A stretch of DNA of 64,000 nt, from NCBI RefSeq assembly GCF_030867095.1, contig NC_081831.1:39741319-39805318 (forward strand), given 5' to 3'. The notes under the pieces are model-generated. The model worked only from the letters and a program-made list of their open reading frames with translations, did no database searches and was not told the origin of the DNA. This DNA is from Alligator mississippiensis. Lineage: Eukaryota; Chordata; Crocodylia; Alligatoridae. Positions within the stretch are counted from its first letter, which is position 1. Every line of letters begins with the position of its first letter. Made by a program: the position numbers and the translations under genes. Below, piece after piece: positions 11,625 through 24,396 of the stretch.

Positions 11625-11990
11625 TGGTTCAGTTTAGGAGCTGGGGCTTATGAGAGGCTGAGGGAACTGGGTTTATTTAGTTTGGAGAAGAGGAGACTGA
11701 GAGGAATTTGATAGCAGCCTTCAAGTACCTGAAGGGTGGTTTCAAAGAGGATGGAGCTAGACTGTTCTCAGTGGTGGCAGATTACAGAACAAAGAGTCGC
11801 AGGAAGGGAGGTTTAGGTTGGATATTAGGGAAAAAACACTCACTAGGAGCATGGAGATGCACTGGAACATGTTACAAGAAGTGGTGGAATCTCCATCCTT
11901 GGAGTGGGCTGGAATGATCTAGTTGGGGATGGTCCTGCAGGGGGTTGGACTAGATGACTTCCTGAGATCCCTTCCAACCCTAATTTTCAA
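11625..11990 (+). mobile_element. CR1 LINE 3' end fragment
   Basis: Translation near 11643 gives AYERLRELGLFSLEKRRLRG, the conserved C-terminal stretch of CR1 ORF2. The sequence then runs to the standard CR1 terminus ggttggactagatgacttcctgagatcccttccaaccct (about 11943-11982). In-frame stops are present. It is of a different CR1 subfamily from the copies at 6879 and 23037. Confidence 0.88.
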
Positions 11991-13770
11991 AGTCAGAATA
12001 TAAGAGCATCCCTTGCAGACATACTTTCTACATAGGGTAGCAGGGTGCTGGAAGGTCCTAAGGCTTGCCATCGAGTGCAGCTGTGATCTACAGACAGTCT
12101 TAGAGCTGATGGGTGTGGCTCACTATCCTTTTTTCATGCAAAATGGAAGGAGCAAGTAAGCCCCAGATGGAATGACATAACTGGAGACAATAGAGTGCAC
12201 CGCGCAAGGCAACTGGCTACCTGGTGAAGCCTCAGCAGGACTAACATATGACAACTGAGGTGTTTCCCTGGGGCTGCTAAAATTCAGGCAATGGGGGCCA
12301 ACCTTTTCAGCAAGTCCCCCTCCCCCAAGTACCCCTCTGAACCCCCTGCCCAATCTGTCACTCTGTTATCTGCTCCTTACCGTTTACTCCCCTGCCTGCT
12401 CTGTTCTTCTGCTTCCTGCTCAGTGGCCTAGCTGTTTCTGTTCCCTCCCTGATCTGCCATCTTGCACACACACAGGCTGCCTGTGCTACTTGTGGCACAA
12501 ATGCCATGGGTTGACCACTTTTGGGATACTGCCTGGCAAACTGTGTATGTGAGAGCAGCAAGCCAACAGACAGCAAGGGAAGCCATCAGGCGTGTGTCCC
12601 TGAGAGGAAGTGGACTTGGAGCTCCTTGGGGAACAGGCAGGCTGGAGAGGAGGCATGGGTCAGTGAGCATGGGTACTGATTGTTTCTGTTTCCTCCTTCT
12701 GTGTTTGAGGACATGGGATTCTGGGTACAATATTTGTAACTAAATAGGGTTACACCAAAGAAATACCAGATGCCACCATTACTGTCTTTCACTTACAGGA
12801 ACAACCTGGATCTTGGCTCAGAACTTGGGCTAACCAGGAACAATCCTTGCCCCATACCTGTGGTGGGATGAGGAATCTGTTTTATGTACAACACGCAAAA
12901 CATATGAAATTGCTGCATACTTGGGCCCCTTCTATATTGGCTCTCTCCTCTGGGCTTCTGAGCATGTATCCTCACTGCTCTCAGACTCTCTCTCTTTGGA
13001 AAAGCTGAGAACACTGATGGGACATGTCCACCGAACCGCTCTAAGCCATCCACCTGGCCTAACTGCTGGGTCTGGGCATACAAACAGAGTGGGAGCAAGT
13101 GGAAGGAGTTTATTTCCTCCCTGGTGGGCCTTGGCACGGAGACGGTATAGACAAGGTCTAACTGCCTGCTTGTAGTGAGTCAGTCATGTGCTGACAACAA
13201 GCCCCTGATGCCTATCACTGCCCTTCCCCAATGTGGAACAAGCGTAAGAAGTTATTAAATGTAACCTTGCTCTGTATAAACAAAGGGTTTGCTACTGAAG
13301 GGGCCTCTGTTGGAAAATCATCTCGCTAGAGTTTATTTTAGGGGAAGGGAAGCAGAGAGTGAAAAATCCACAGCAAAACAAAGGAGCAGAGACTCTGAGC
13401 TGGAAATGACAAATGAGCAGAGATAGATACAGGTGCCACTTTGATAATGGCGGGGACCTTTTTTGCCTCTGGATCCAAGCAGGGAAGCTGGCTGCTGGTA
13501 TCCCTGGGGGACAATATATTATTCTACTTGGGAAATTGAAGCACAAAGAGATTATGGGCCAGATCCTATCCCACCTCCTAGGTGCATAAGTACCTAAGTC
13601 CACTTAAGTGTTACTCTATTCCTCCCTGTTCAAGTCTCTGAAAAACAGTGAATGAAAAAGGCAGGTGGGTTCTCCTCTTCCCTGCTGCTTTTTTGTGACT
13701 CCATTGTAAGGGCTCAATTGACTGTGTGTTACAACAGCAGGCACATGAATAGATTTTCAGTACTTGAATA
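11991..13770. other. No recognised gene or repeat
   Basis: About 1.8 kb of apparently unique non-coding sequence. Short open frames on both strands show no domain or signal peptide I would trust. Confidence 0.45.
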
Positions 13771-13779
13771 GGATCTGGT

Positions 13780-13890
13780 CCTAAATGACTTGTTCAAGGC
13801 CACACAGGAAGCCTGTGGCAGAGCAGGGACTCAGGCTCCCAAGTTTCAGGTTAGTAGCCAAACCACTATCTCTCCCAGCCTCTCTCTGCC
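13780..13890 (+). mobile_element. MIR/CORE-SINE-like fragment
   Basis: The order aatgacttgttcaaggccacacaggaa, cctgtggcagagcagggac, then gttagtagccaaaccactatctct follows the conserved core and 3' part of MIR-type SINEs. No tRNA-like head is present. Identification is by recall of the consensus, not by alignment. Confidence 0.6.
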
Positions 13891-14055
13891 TTGTACAGCT
13901 GCTTTGCGGGCAGCACATAGAATCTAAAACCGAGGTTTGAGACTGCTCCTTTCCTGCGCTCTGTGAACATCTGCAGATTTGTTCATTAGCAGCAGCTTCA
14001 GAGCTGTATCCAAGATCCCCTCAACCAAAAAAAACACAATCTGCTTCCTGACACA

Positions 14056-14328
14056 GTGCGTGTCTACGTGTTGCCCTATTGCGATATAATGACGTGCTAC
14101 ATCGCTGTACGACATGCTATGGTGATGTAGCCATCACGTGAGTCTACACCTGATTTACAGCTATGTTACCATAGTGACACACTTCCCCGGTCTAGCATGC
14201 TATTACAGTAACATAGCGGTGAAATTTAAATGTGTGCTATGTGCACAGTGCAGTAACCACCCATCCTGCACTGTGCTTTACTACTTTCAAAAGGAAGTAC
14301 TAAAGCACAGTGACATGTAGATGCGCCC
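14056..14328. mobile_element. Small MITE with inverted ends
   Basis: Left end gtgcgtgtctacgtgt and right end acatgtagatgcgccc are inverted counterparts with a few mismatches. Inside are repeated catgctat and taacatagc phrases, giving a partly palindromic interior. It holds no coding sequence. Possible short duplications (aca on both sides) are too brief to fix the superfamily. The ends loosely resemble those of the repeat at 53366-53840. Confidence 0.55.
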
Positions 14329-16397
14329 ACAGTGAACTGCACTGGGAACAGAAACAGGAGTTTATAAAGATTACAAAGTTTAGGCCAGTCAGTCAGAAAG
14401 CAAAATCCAAAACCTCCAAATAGCAATTTCCGACCCTGAAGTGATATGCTGGGTGCTTCCAGGGACTGAGGGACCTCCAGGATCAGAGAGCCTCTGGAGA
14501 GCCCAGCAGCAAACTCACAAAGCCAGGACATGTTCATGGTCCCAAGGTAGAAAGGAAGTGGGCAAGGAGGCTCTTATGCATGCCCTGTGACCAACAGGCC
14601 CAGGTCAGAGCAGGTTGTTCCAAGGGGGTACAGGTGCATTGCACACCTACTCTCCCAAATGCACTGCCTGCCTGGGGTGAGATGCTCCTAACATCCTCCT
14701 TCCCCTGGGGCAGCCTTCCACGCCCCTGACACTCATCAGATGGACTTTCTCTCCTACTTGCGCTCGGTCTCTTCTCTCTCCAGAAGAAACAGTCCTTCTC
14801 AGCTGCCTCCTTTCTGTATTTCATCAGGAATTGCCATACTTCTTCCCCCCAGCCCATCACACTACTTCCTCTCTTTCTTTTATTTCCCTCAGGGAAGAGT
14901 GAGATCTGAGTCTGCCCCATGCTCAGATTTTTTATTTTTTTTCCAAGGAAAATTTTTCGTGTCCCAAATCAAATCAGCCAAATCAGTTCCAAATCTGTGA
15001 GTCATTCAAGAACCATATGTGGCCCTGCTATCAGCAAGCATGCCCCATGCTCAGATGGAGGGAAATCTTGCCCCACAAGTAGCTCTGGTGTCTAAGTAAG
15101 AAGGTAGTGCCTAGTGTGAGAATGAACCTTGGGATAAGCCACTAAGATAATGGCAACAAAAGAAGTCATCCCAGAGCACCAACCCAGAACCCATCCGTTT
15201 TTGGAGAGGAAGTCAGCTATTCCTGTGCCAGTCTCTGGCTGAGTCTCGTCCTCCTAGAAGCATCCCCAATATCACGTCCCAGCCTGTACCTCTCAGCTTT
15301 GGAGGGATCTGTTTCCCGCCCAATTCTTAGCCATTGTGCTTGGTCCATTCCTTTGTCATGTACCAGCATCCTATGACAGGAATATGACAATATTCATATT
15401 CATCTATGAATGGAAAAGCTTATGCTCTTTCCTGTCTTGACAAATATGTAGAAGGCCTAAAAGCTTAATGGGGAAAGGCTGATTTATTTTCCCACTTGGT
15501 TTTTACTTCTAGAGCCCCAAGTATCTCATTCTGTTTCTCCTAGTTGTCTCTGTCAGCATCTGGAGACTGGGTGGATTTTTATTCAGACTGTTTAATTTCT
15601 ATCTGTTGAACCTATGCTTAACTTGAATGTCTGAGAAACTTGGGAGAAAGTCCATCTTTGTTAAAGATACAGCAACAGTTGCCTTCCTTTAATTTAAGGA
15701 GTGAGGACACTGGTAAGTAAGAGTGCTGATGTTTCCAAATTAAAAAAGTACAAGGAATGAATCCCACTTTTCAATTGCTGTTCCCCATCCTTCAGAAGCT
15801 GAGAAGGGAGCAAATCTGTCTGTAGCTGAGCAGTGGAAGCCCGACTCCCTTCTCCGTGGGCTGCCCTTCATGCTCTTACTCCTCTCCAATGCAGAGCATT
15901 TGGGGATTGGTCTTACACCTGGCCCATTTTTCCCCTAAGATAACATTTTAATGACAACAAAAGCCTGTGCAATGTGTTTGCCTAGTTGGCAGGCCTGATT
16001 GTTCTGGTAGCAGGGCAGTTGTACTTGCTTCATAACTCCCTCAGACTCGGGGATCTGCAGAAGTGCAGTAACTGTTTGTGATATTTTGGGGTCACTTGAC
16101 CCTGACTCTATGGGATGGGATTCATCTGTGCAAAGTGAATAGGCTGTGTCCCTGAGCTCATGTGTAAATACTCAGGGGGCACATTGTTGTGGACATTTAG
16201 GGTCTTGTAAGCCTGTGCTCACTTGTCCACTCCAGGAGTTGCTTGAGGACAGAATGAAGTATCCTGTTCAGATGAGAATGAAAATAGGGAATGCTTATCC
16301 AGTGTGAAGCAACTCTGTAGCAAGTTTAAGAGATGCTGGTATGGTGCTGGGAGCTGTACAGCGGAGAACTAAAAAATCTATTCTAAATACCAAAGAG
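14329..16397. other. No recognised gene or repeat
   Basis: About 2 kb of apparently unique sequence; no exon-like conserved frame or mobile-element protein seen. Confidence 0.4.
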
Positions 16398-16726
16398 CAG
16401 AGATTCTCAACCAGGTTGCTGCAGTACCCTGGGGTGCCTTGAGATCCTTTTAAGGATGCCATGGGTTACCACGTAGGTTGGCACCGTTACATGTTCCTTC
16501 CTTTTTTTTATGTTGTTCCCAAGGTATTTAGCAGAATACACAGATTTAATTGAAATCCAACAGGATTTTCTGACCTGTTGTAGTCTTTCTGAGCTCTTTG
16601 CAGCAAAATTGCTGTATTTTTTCCTGTGGTCAAAAAAAGAGTTGAAAACTAAGAGCTGTCAGTTTCTGAGGGATGCCTCGAGTCTCTCAAGGGCTACCTC
16701 AAATCTAAAAAATTTAAGAACCACTG
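16398..16726. mobile_element. hAT-type (Charlie-like) MITE
   Basis: Ends cagagattctcaacc and aagaaccactg are inverted and match the hAT end CAGTGGTTCTCAACC. Flanking 8-bp sites ccaaagag (16390-16397) and ccacagag (16727-16734) differ at one base. The internal gtaccctggggtgccttgag and the T-run (16502-16509) fit a short non-autonomous element. Confidence 0.8.
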
Positions 16727-16734
16727 CCACAGAG

Positions 16735-17984
16735 TCTGACTACTGCTTTCCCTCTTTAAACAAAAGTTCTGGATAACTTGCACCCACAAGTCCTAAAAGA
16801 GTTAGATGAAGATGCTCTCTCTCGGGTCTACTGATGTTAATTTGTACCAATTCTTGGAAAAGGAGGAAAATTACAGAGGACTGGGAAAAAAAAAAGTTCT
16901 GCCAATAATTCAAAAAGCTGCTGAAGTAATCTGTAAACTAGATTGACAGAGAAAGTCAGGCCTCTAGGAGCCTTATCTTCTACTTAAATCGAGTATTTAT
17001 GCCCCACCAGCATTCACCAACCCCTTGCTCAGTTGCTCCATAATGCTGGGAGTGCAGTACTTACATTTCTGTCGGTAACATTCCCTCTGGGCTTTAGGCC
17101 ACAGGCACACAAGCAAGTTACTATGAGGTAAATGAAGGTCAAGACTTACCAGCAGCCCCTATGCCATGGTAACTGATTCGGTACAGGCTCTTATCCTGTA
17201 GTAAACAAAAGATAACCCAGATTAATTTAGCTGTTTTTTTCCTTAATGGGGGAAGCTAATTTGATTAAACTTCACTTACTGCAGGGTAAAAGGGTGCACA
17301 TGGGCAGTTACCACAGAGCAGCTGAAGCATGGTAAATGAATATGTTGCAGATTTTCTTTGCCAGGTAGTGGCACCTCAAGTATATCACATAGCTCCAACC
17401 AGCTAGTCTGCCTCCTAAGCCAGAAGCAGTGTAGCATTTGCCTAGCTCGGTAAGTAGTTAATTGTCCCTGCTCTGTGCTGCTTAGCCTGCACATTGGTTT
17501 GCTTTAATGCAACTTCATGTGCTCTGATTTAAAAGGCAGAGCAGCACTATTTGTTTGATCATGCTGTTGCCTGCATTGCTAAATTTGACATGACTTCAGA
17601 TTAGGCATCTGTCCTGCCGCTCGCCTGCCCGGCATAGTAGGCATAAACTGGGAAACTGAGAATGCTTGACTTGCATACAAAAGCCAGCCAGGGATGTACA
17701 TGCATTTGATCATATCCAATGGCACACTGCTTAGAGCTCTCCTCAGATACAGGAAAGCTTGGGTTTCAGTCAGGCTCTGTTTGATGTAGAGCAGGAGCTG
17801 AATTGAACTCCAGTCTCTAAGCCCAGCAAAATACCTGAACCAGTGGGCTAGTGGTTATAGGCTGTGCTGGGATCAGAATATGCTACTGAAGTTGTTCTGC
17901 TTTGTGTAAGTAAGTGTGGTGCTAGGGGAGCCGGGGGGGGGGGGGGGCAGTAGAGTGATACTCTGCAGCTCAGCAGTGAGGAAC
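16735..17984. other. No recognised gene; G-run at 17931-17947
   Basis: Unique-looking sequence. A run of about 17 bases that is almost all G lies at 17931-17947. A weak SINE-like phrase (accagtgggctagtggttatagg, about 17840) resembles the tRNA-derived part of old SINEs but is too short to call. Confidence 0.4.
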
Positions 17985-18014
17985 TCCCCTGGAATGCCTG
18001 AGTTTCAGGTTATC

Positions 18015-18125
18015 AGGACCCATAGTAGAGATGATATCTTTTATTAGACCAACCAGATTTTTGCAAAAAAAAATTTCTTTAATTGCAAGCTTTTGGGCAT
18101 AAACACCCTTCATCAGGCACTGGAG
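18015..18125 (-). repeat. Solo copy of the Penelope-like terminal repeat
   Basis: gatatcttttattagaccaacc, gcaagcttttggg and cccttcatcaggcactgg follow in the same order and spacing as at 2060-2155. No GIY-YIG frame is attached. A stretch of A and T after the ccaaccag part differs from the other copies. Confidence 0.75.
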
Positions 18126-19397
18126 AAAAGATTGTAAAGTTCTCCTGGGGATAAATGAAAGTTTATATTTCACAGAGGAGTCAATAGATGGAAAACTCCT
18201 CTGGGCAAGTCAATTCATAGCTGGTATGGAGCCTTTCACCTCCTGTGAGGATCTGTGATGATGCAAATTACCTTGAAACAAAGGCAGGAGCAGGATCTCA
18301 GGTTTCAGGTGGTCACACTTGCTTCCTGCTTGGGAAAATATGGAGATTTCATTTTAAAAAATGAGCTAAAATTCAATATCTTCCATGTGTTGGGTATCCA
18401 GGCTGTAGCTGTATTGATCTAGAGGAAAAGGCAATAAGGACTCATAATTTCAGGTTCAAATTCCTGTTCCAATGAATATTGCATTCCTTATACAAAGCGG
18501 AACAGTTTAAATGGAGGAGATTAAGATTCCACTTCTAACACAATAGCCTGATGGTTAGCTCACTCTCTTTGGAGAGGTAAGACCAGCACTCAGGTCTTGT
18601 TTAGCTACTCACTGCAGGAAGAGGGCTCATAGCTGAGACTCCAGAGAGGAGTAGGATGCCTGCCATGGATTTGGGAGTATCTGAAGCCCCAGGCTGAAGA
18701 GTCTGGGCAATAGGTTACTTGCCCATGGTAGTACTGTACAGACTTTAATGATAAATCTCTGCTCAATCAATAGAATTCAGAACTGGTTTAGCTGACTTGG
18801 CCCAAAACAATTTTTTTTAAGTGTATTTTGCCTACAGCACTTACAGTGCATTTACCATGCCTTCAAGGTTCTTGCAAAGACCCTGTTTCTCAAAGGACTC
18901 CCCACTCCCTTGGAGTCAGAACATTAATGCCTGCAAGAAGCAGTGTAACTGAGCAGGGCAACAGCCCCGGACATCACCTAGGAGGGTAGAAGGGGGATGC
19001 AAAAATAGCCCCTGAGCAGCTTTTGGCTGGCACCACAATAACTGATGCTGTCCTGTGTGCTGAAGCTACCCAGGGCTCAGAGCTGCTTTGTTATGCATCT
19101 GCCTCCAAGGATCAGAACTCAGCCTAAAGGAAACTGTCTGGGGTAGATGGCAGCAAAGCCTCTTCCTCTGTTCCCTGTGCTGTGAGGTTTGCTCCAGTGC
19201 CCATAGCTCTATTGGGCACATTCCTTCAGTCAGTAACTTCTGAAGGAACACCTGACTTTATCTCTGTCCCTGGGGAAGGCCTGCCCTGGTAGTATCTGCT
19301 GGGGGTTTCTTGCTAGCCTGCCTTGGATGGAAGGAGTATGGAGTGTTCCTGGCACTTCTGGGTATAAACCTTCTACTGGCTATAAACATGTACATCA
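18126..19397. other. No recognised gene; one SINE-like phrase
   Basis: A phrase near 18545-18610 (gatggttagctcactctc, gacc...ggtcttgttt) vaguely resembles a tRNA-derived SINE head. Otherwise unique-looking sequence. Confidence 0.4.
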
Positions 19398-19405
19398 CTC
19401 CAATG

Positions 19406-19965
19406 CAGGGGTGGCCAATTATTTGGGCTGGAGTGGGGTGCTGACCCAGCCCACAACAGCTCACCAAAATTCCCTAAATGGCTCTGCCCCGGGGCCTGGC
19501 TCTACGCTGTCACTGCACAATGATCTGGAACCCACCCCGGGGACTCCATGAAGACTGACCAGCACCTGTGCAGGCAGGACATGCTCAGCAGGGGCACACA
19601 TGGGTCCTGGGCCAGTCTCCATGAAGACCCCACTCGGCTGCTCTGTCTGGTGCACTCAGTGGGGGGTTTCGGGTGGACAGGCCGGGGGACCTGGGCAGTA
19701 GGGCTGGGTCCAACAGTGGTGGCAACATTGGCAGCAGCAGCAGCTGGAAGGAATGGCCACTAGCAGGGCTGCTGGGAAATGGAGTCTGGCCACTGTGCCA
19801 CCCCAGCCCCATTTTGCACTCAGGCATGGCAGGACTAGCTGAGCGCGTTATGGCTCAGGCTGCCCTCTGCGCCTGGGCTGGGCAGGGCTGAAGGACCTGC
19901 TGTGGGTGAGATAAAATCCCTTGGCAGGCCAGATCTGGCCTGCAGGCTATGTTTTGCCCACCCCA
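19406..19965. mobile_element. hAT-type non-autonomous element
   Basis: Left end caggggtggccaattattt; right end gctatgttttgcccacccca. Flanks ctccaatg (19398-19405) and ctccaacc (19966-19973) agree at six of eight bases, the hAT target-duplication length. Interior phrases (tccatgaagaccccac, gagataaaatcccttgg, ccagatctggcc) match the fragment at 1-417. No transposase is seen. Confidence 0.78.
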
Positions 19966-19973
19966 CTCCAACC

Positions 19974-21103
19974 CCTCTCTCCTTGCTGTCCAGAGACCCC
20001 TACACAAGGCCCTTCACAGACAGAAATTCCCACTCCAGTATACTCCCCTGAGAACAGTCCCCTGGTACAATCATACTTGGGACAAAGCCCTTCTGCCACA
20101 GCCATCCCTGTGAGCAATCTTCATCTTGTCATTGTGGCCTATTCTTTGACTTGAGGCCTTTCTTTATTTTAAAAAAGATGTGTGAGGGAAGTTGTTCTTT
20201 TTTTTTACCTAGAGGTATCAATGGTGGCAGTATAGTATAGTTTAGTTTAGTTTCACTCATGGAATAGCTGGAGTGCCTTATCTTCACCGTGGTCACTGCA
20301 GAAGAACTGGCAAAACCCCAAACAGAATGTGGCCAACCTAAGATGCATTTAGCTGTCCTGAAATGTTTGCTTGAAGGACTGCACTTCACCAAGCAATCAA
20401 GCTCCCTCTAAGTTGTTTTCTCCTTATTTACACCTTCTCCAATTTTTCCATCATCCATAACCTTTACCAGCAATTATTTTAATTGTATTCCATTGTATTC
20501 ATTGACATTGATAAGGCTGAATTAAAAGAAGAAATCTCTACAAGACTCCACTAGAAACCCCAAACAAGGGTTACAGCCTGGGAATAATTACTTTTTATCA
20601 CATAACAGCTAGATAGATCGTATGTGCCATATTCATTTGGTATAGCCCTGTTTTTAACAAGTATATTGCACATTGTATTTTTAACTAATATATTATGCAC
20701 TAGTTGGTTAAAGGCTTTTAGAATTCCAAGTATATTACGTTAACAGAGCATACCCAATTTGTCACCTCATGAAACAGTGATACCGGTTTGTTTGACAAGA
20801 GCTATTTTCCAGAAGAGGCTGTTGATTGACATTAGTTATACTGCTGTCCTTTCATCAGTTAGTTATTGCATACGACATCAGCCATTCTGTGACTGCCTGG
20901 GACCAATCTCAGGCAATATACATTGCCAGCTACACTCAAAGGAACTTTAGCACTGCAGCACCTAACTATTTGTCGCTCTGCTGCCCAATGGAATTCAAAG
21001 CCCTACCTATGCCCCCGGATCTCCTGGATAACGAAAGGGAAGAGAACCCTAAGTAGGGAACCACCTAAGCAAGCTACTTGGAATTGCTGAGGAGAAAAGC
21101 CAA
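19974..21103. other. No recognised gene or repeat
   Basis: About 1.1 kb of apparently unique, AT-rich non-coding sequence. Confidence 0.4.
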
Positions 21104-21111
21104 GTTTAGGG

Positions 21112-21420
21112 CATAGGCAACTGGTGCCACCTTAGTCGGGGGGGATGTGCCTGCGCCACCAGCCCCCCCCCCAGTGACCAGTCAGTGCCCATGGCCAATC
21201 TTGCCAATGGTGGGGATGGAGGATGGGACACGGCCAATTGCAAGGCGGCCAATTGCTGCAGCTGCTTCCAGAAGTGGCTTCTGGGAGCGCCGCTCCCCAG
21301 CTGGTGCTCACAGGGGGGGCACCGATGCTCCCACCTGTGCTGCCGCCCATTGCCTAAGCGGCGAGAGCAGCCGGTCACTCTCGGGGTGCACATGCATCTA
21401 CCCCCTACGTGTTGCCACTG
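21112..21420. mobile_element. hAT-type MITE with perfect 8-bp target duplication
   Basis: Left end cataggcaactgg and right end gttgccactg are inverted counterparts. The element is flanked by identical gtttaggg at 21104-21111 and 21421-21428. The interior is GC-rich with C and G runs and carries no transposase motif. The two frames read across it on opposite strands are composition-driven. Confidence 0.85.
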
Positions 21421-21428
21421 GTTTAGGG

Positions 21429-22430
21429 CTAATCAGAGCTGGTTTAGCAGATGCATAACAAGGCAGCTCTCTGCCCTAGGTAGCTTTGGCACACAGGACA
21501 GCGCAAGCTATTGTGTGGCCAGCCAAAAGATGTGCAGGGGCTATTTTTGCATGCTCCCTTCTACCCCACTAGGTGATGTCTGGGGCTGATGCCCCCCTCA
21601 GTTACGCTGCATCTTGCAGGCATTGATGTTCTGACTGACGGAGTGGGGAGTCCTTTGAGAAACTGGGACTTTGGAAGAATCTTGAAGCCACTGCAAATGC
21701 ACTGAAAGTACTGTAGGCAAAATACACTTTTTTTTTTTTAATTTAGTCTCAGGCCAAATCATCCAAATTCTATCAATTGAGCAGAGATCAGTCATTAAAG
21801 TCTGTGCAGTGCAATGATCAGGTCTCCACCTTCTAACTTCACGAACTCATTCAAGGCCAAAAGAAGGGCATCTCTCCTGTGAGGTAAGTAAAACCACCTC
21901 AGGGTGATATTTTCCTGGGCAAAATATACTCTGAGCTCGTTTATATCTCCCACCAGCAAGCAGTAGCCCCACCTCCTTCACAGGCACCTCAGTGCTCTTC
22001 TGCTTGGTTCCTAGGTACCACGAGCCACATTCTATGGCCATGGAAGCCTTTGGGGAAAGGATTGGATTAGTGGATTAGATCATTCCCTACTGTTTCCTGG
22101 CACAATTGTGAGTCTGGGTCCCCCTACCCACAGCAACAGGGGCATGTGCAACCAACCCCACAGTCTGCCAAAGTGGCAGCTACCTTTTGCCTATTCAGCC
22201 AGAGGTGTAGGGAACACTATAGGCGGACTCAGACTCCTTAGCCCTCATTCCAGTATAAGAGCTAGGATTATCCTAGGCAACTTTCTGCAAACACCCTCAG
22301 CCTAGGGAAGAAGGGCAAGAGGTGCCTGTGGGAACCTTCCTCTCTCCCTCTCTCTCTCTAGATAGATAGATAGGCTATCCCTTGATACAAGGATGATGTC
22401 TGCTAGGGAGAGGGGAAGGGAGGATTACTT
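21429..22430. other. No recognised gene; CT/GATA microsatellite at 22341-22373
   Basis: Mostly unique sequence. A ctctctctctct run followed by gatagatagatagg lies at 22341-22373. Confidence 0.5.
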
Positions 22431-23036
22431 GATTACTGGTGAGTTTTAAGGTGGCTGAGGAGTCCAATCCATGCTCTGCTAGTTTTTTTCACAGATATGA
22501 CAAGGGGTACCTTGGGGGGACAGATGATGACACACAACACAGACAACTGTTGGCCAGGATGTTGTGTGCTTTCCTTCCTGCTTTGTCATTTCTTGGCTTC
22601 CTGAGCAAGACAGTTCTCTTCGAAATGGGCTGTACCTTGATGTATGGTGCAGCACCATGGAGACCTGTTACCCGCCAGCACTTCCTAATTTGTAGGGTTG
22701 ATGCCACCCTTCTTAAGGTATGCTTTCAGGGTGTCCTTGTAAGCGTTTCCTCTGTCCTCCATGGGTCCTCTTACCATGACCAAGTTGAGAGAAGAGGACT
22801 TGTTTTGGGAGATGAATATCAGCCATCCACACAGTTGTCAGTCCAGTAGTTTCATGATCTTTGCCTCAATGCTGGTCATGTTAGCTGCAGAAAGGATGCT
22901 GGCATTGGTGCAGTGGTCTTCCCATGTAATGTGAAGGATCTTCCTGAGGCAACGCTGATAGAACCATTCCAGGCACTTAAGATGGCTTTGCTATGTTGCC
23001 CAAATCTCACACCTGTAGAGGAGCTTGGGGATAACT
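22430..23036 (-). pseudogene. C-terminal tail of a non-LTR retrotransposon ORF2 (downstream half)
   Basis: Read on the minus strand, one frame gives LLYRCEIWAT (about 23020), HLKCLEWFYQRCLRKILHIT, WEDHCTNASILSAANM, then EAKIMKLLDWQL, and after breaks MEDRGNAYKDTLKAYLKK and the end motif AWIGLLSHLKTH. This is the well-known C-terminal module after the reverse transcriptase of a non-LTR retrotransposon family. I do not assign the clade. Frame changes and stops are present, so it is dead. The upstream half of the same element continues at 34255 on the far side of an 11.2-kb insertion stack. Confidence 0.82.
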
Positions 23037-24396
23037 ATAGGCCCATAATCCTCACATCGGTCTTGGGGAAAATCCTTGAAAAAATTATCAAGGAGCACAT
23101 CTGTGAGGGGCCAGCAGGGGAGATCAAGCCCAAGGGAAATCAACATGGGTTCATCAAAGACAGGTCCTGCCAGACCAACCTGATGGCCTTTTATGACCAG
23201 GTAACTAAATCCCTGGATGATGGTGTCGCTGTGGACATAGTCTTTCTGGACTTTAAGAAGGCCTTTGACACTGTCTCTCACCCCATTCTCATTAATAAAT
23301 TGAGCGACTGTGGCATTCGGGCCTGCACAGTTGGATGGGTCAAAAATTGGCTGATGGGGTGCACTCAGAGAGTGGTGGTGGACGGGTCGTACTTGACCTG
23401 GTGGGATGTGAATAGTGGGGTCCCCCAGGGCTCGGTCCTGGGGCCTACACTGTTCAACATCTTCATCAGTGACTTGGATGAGGAGGTGGAAAACACGTTG
23501 TCCAAGTTTGCCGATGACACCAAGATCTGGGGAGAGGTAGGTACGCTCAAAGGGAAAGAGAGGCTGCAATTAGACTTAGACAGACTACAGAAGTGGGCGG
23601 ACGGTAATAGGATGGTCTTCAATGTAGATAAATGCAGGGTGCTGCACCTGGGGAGAAGGAATCCACAGCGCACATACAAGCTAGGGAGCCTCTCCCCTTG
23701 TGAGCACAGAAGCAGAAAGGGACCTTGGAGTCATTATTGACTCCAAGATGAACATGAGCCACCAATGCCAGACCGCCGCCAGCAAAGCCAACTGCACCTT
23801 GTCATGCATCCAAAGATACATCTCAAACTGGTCCAGAGAGGTGATACTCCCCTTCTACGCGACATTGGTCCGGCCTCAGCTGGAGTACTGCATCCAGTTC
23901 TGGGCACCGCACTTTGAGAAGGATGTGGCCTGCCTTGAGAGGGTTCAGAGAAGGGCCACCCGCTTGGTTGGAGGGCAACAGGGCAGGCCCTATGAGGAGA
24001 GGCTGAGGGACCTGAACCTGTTCAGCCTCAGCAAGTGGAGGCTGAGGGGAGATTTGGTGGCTGCCTACAAACTCGTTAGGGGAGATCAGCAGCAAATAGG
24101 AAGAGTCCTATTCCCCCCAGCAGCACCTGGGGTGAAGAGGAACAATGGCCAGAAGCTGCTGGAGAATAGGTTTAGGTTAGAGATTAGGAGGCACTATTTC
24201 ACTGTCAAGGTAGCTACGATCTGGAACCAACTTCCTAGGGAAGTGGTCCTTGCTCCTACCTTGGGTAAATTCAAAAAGAGGTTGGATGAACACCTGTCTG
24301 GGGTCATGTGATCCCAGCCTGTGCTCCAACCAGTGGCGGGGGGTTAGACTAGATGATCTATTCAGGTCCCTTCTGACCCCTAACTACTATGAAACT
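23037..24396 (+). mobile_element. CR1 LINE, 5'-truncated, well preserved
   Basis: This is the better CR1 copy. The first long frame begins NYRPIILTSVLGKILEKII and contains GNQHGFIKDRSCQTNLMAF, VDIVFLDFKKAFDTVSHP, SGVPQGSVLGPTLFNIFISD and the catalytic FADDTK (about 23507). One frameshift near 23700 moves it to a second frame carrying EAERDLGVIIDSKM, LVRPQLEYCIQFWAPHF, ERVQRRATRL and RFRLEIRRHYFTV. The 3' end reads tagactagatgatctattcagg to ctatgaaact. Apart from 5' truncation, the frameshift is the main visible lesion. It sits inside a minus-strand retrotransposon. Confidence 0.95.

Noticed and set aside
22439-22849. 136-codon plus-strand frame
   Set aside because: Antisense shadow of the minus-strand non-LTR retrotransposon tail.
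22991-23569. 192-codon minus-strand frame
   Set aside because: Antisense shadow of the CR1 reverse transcriptase.
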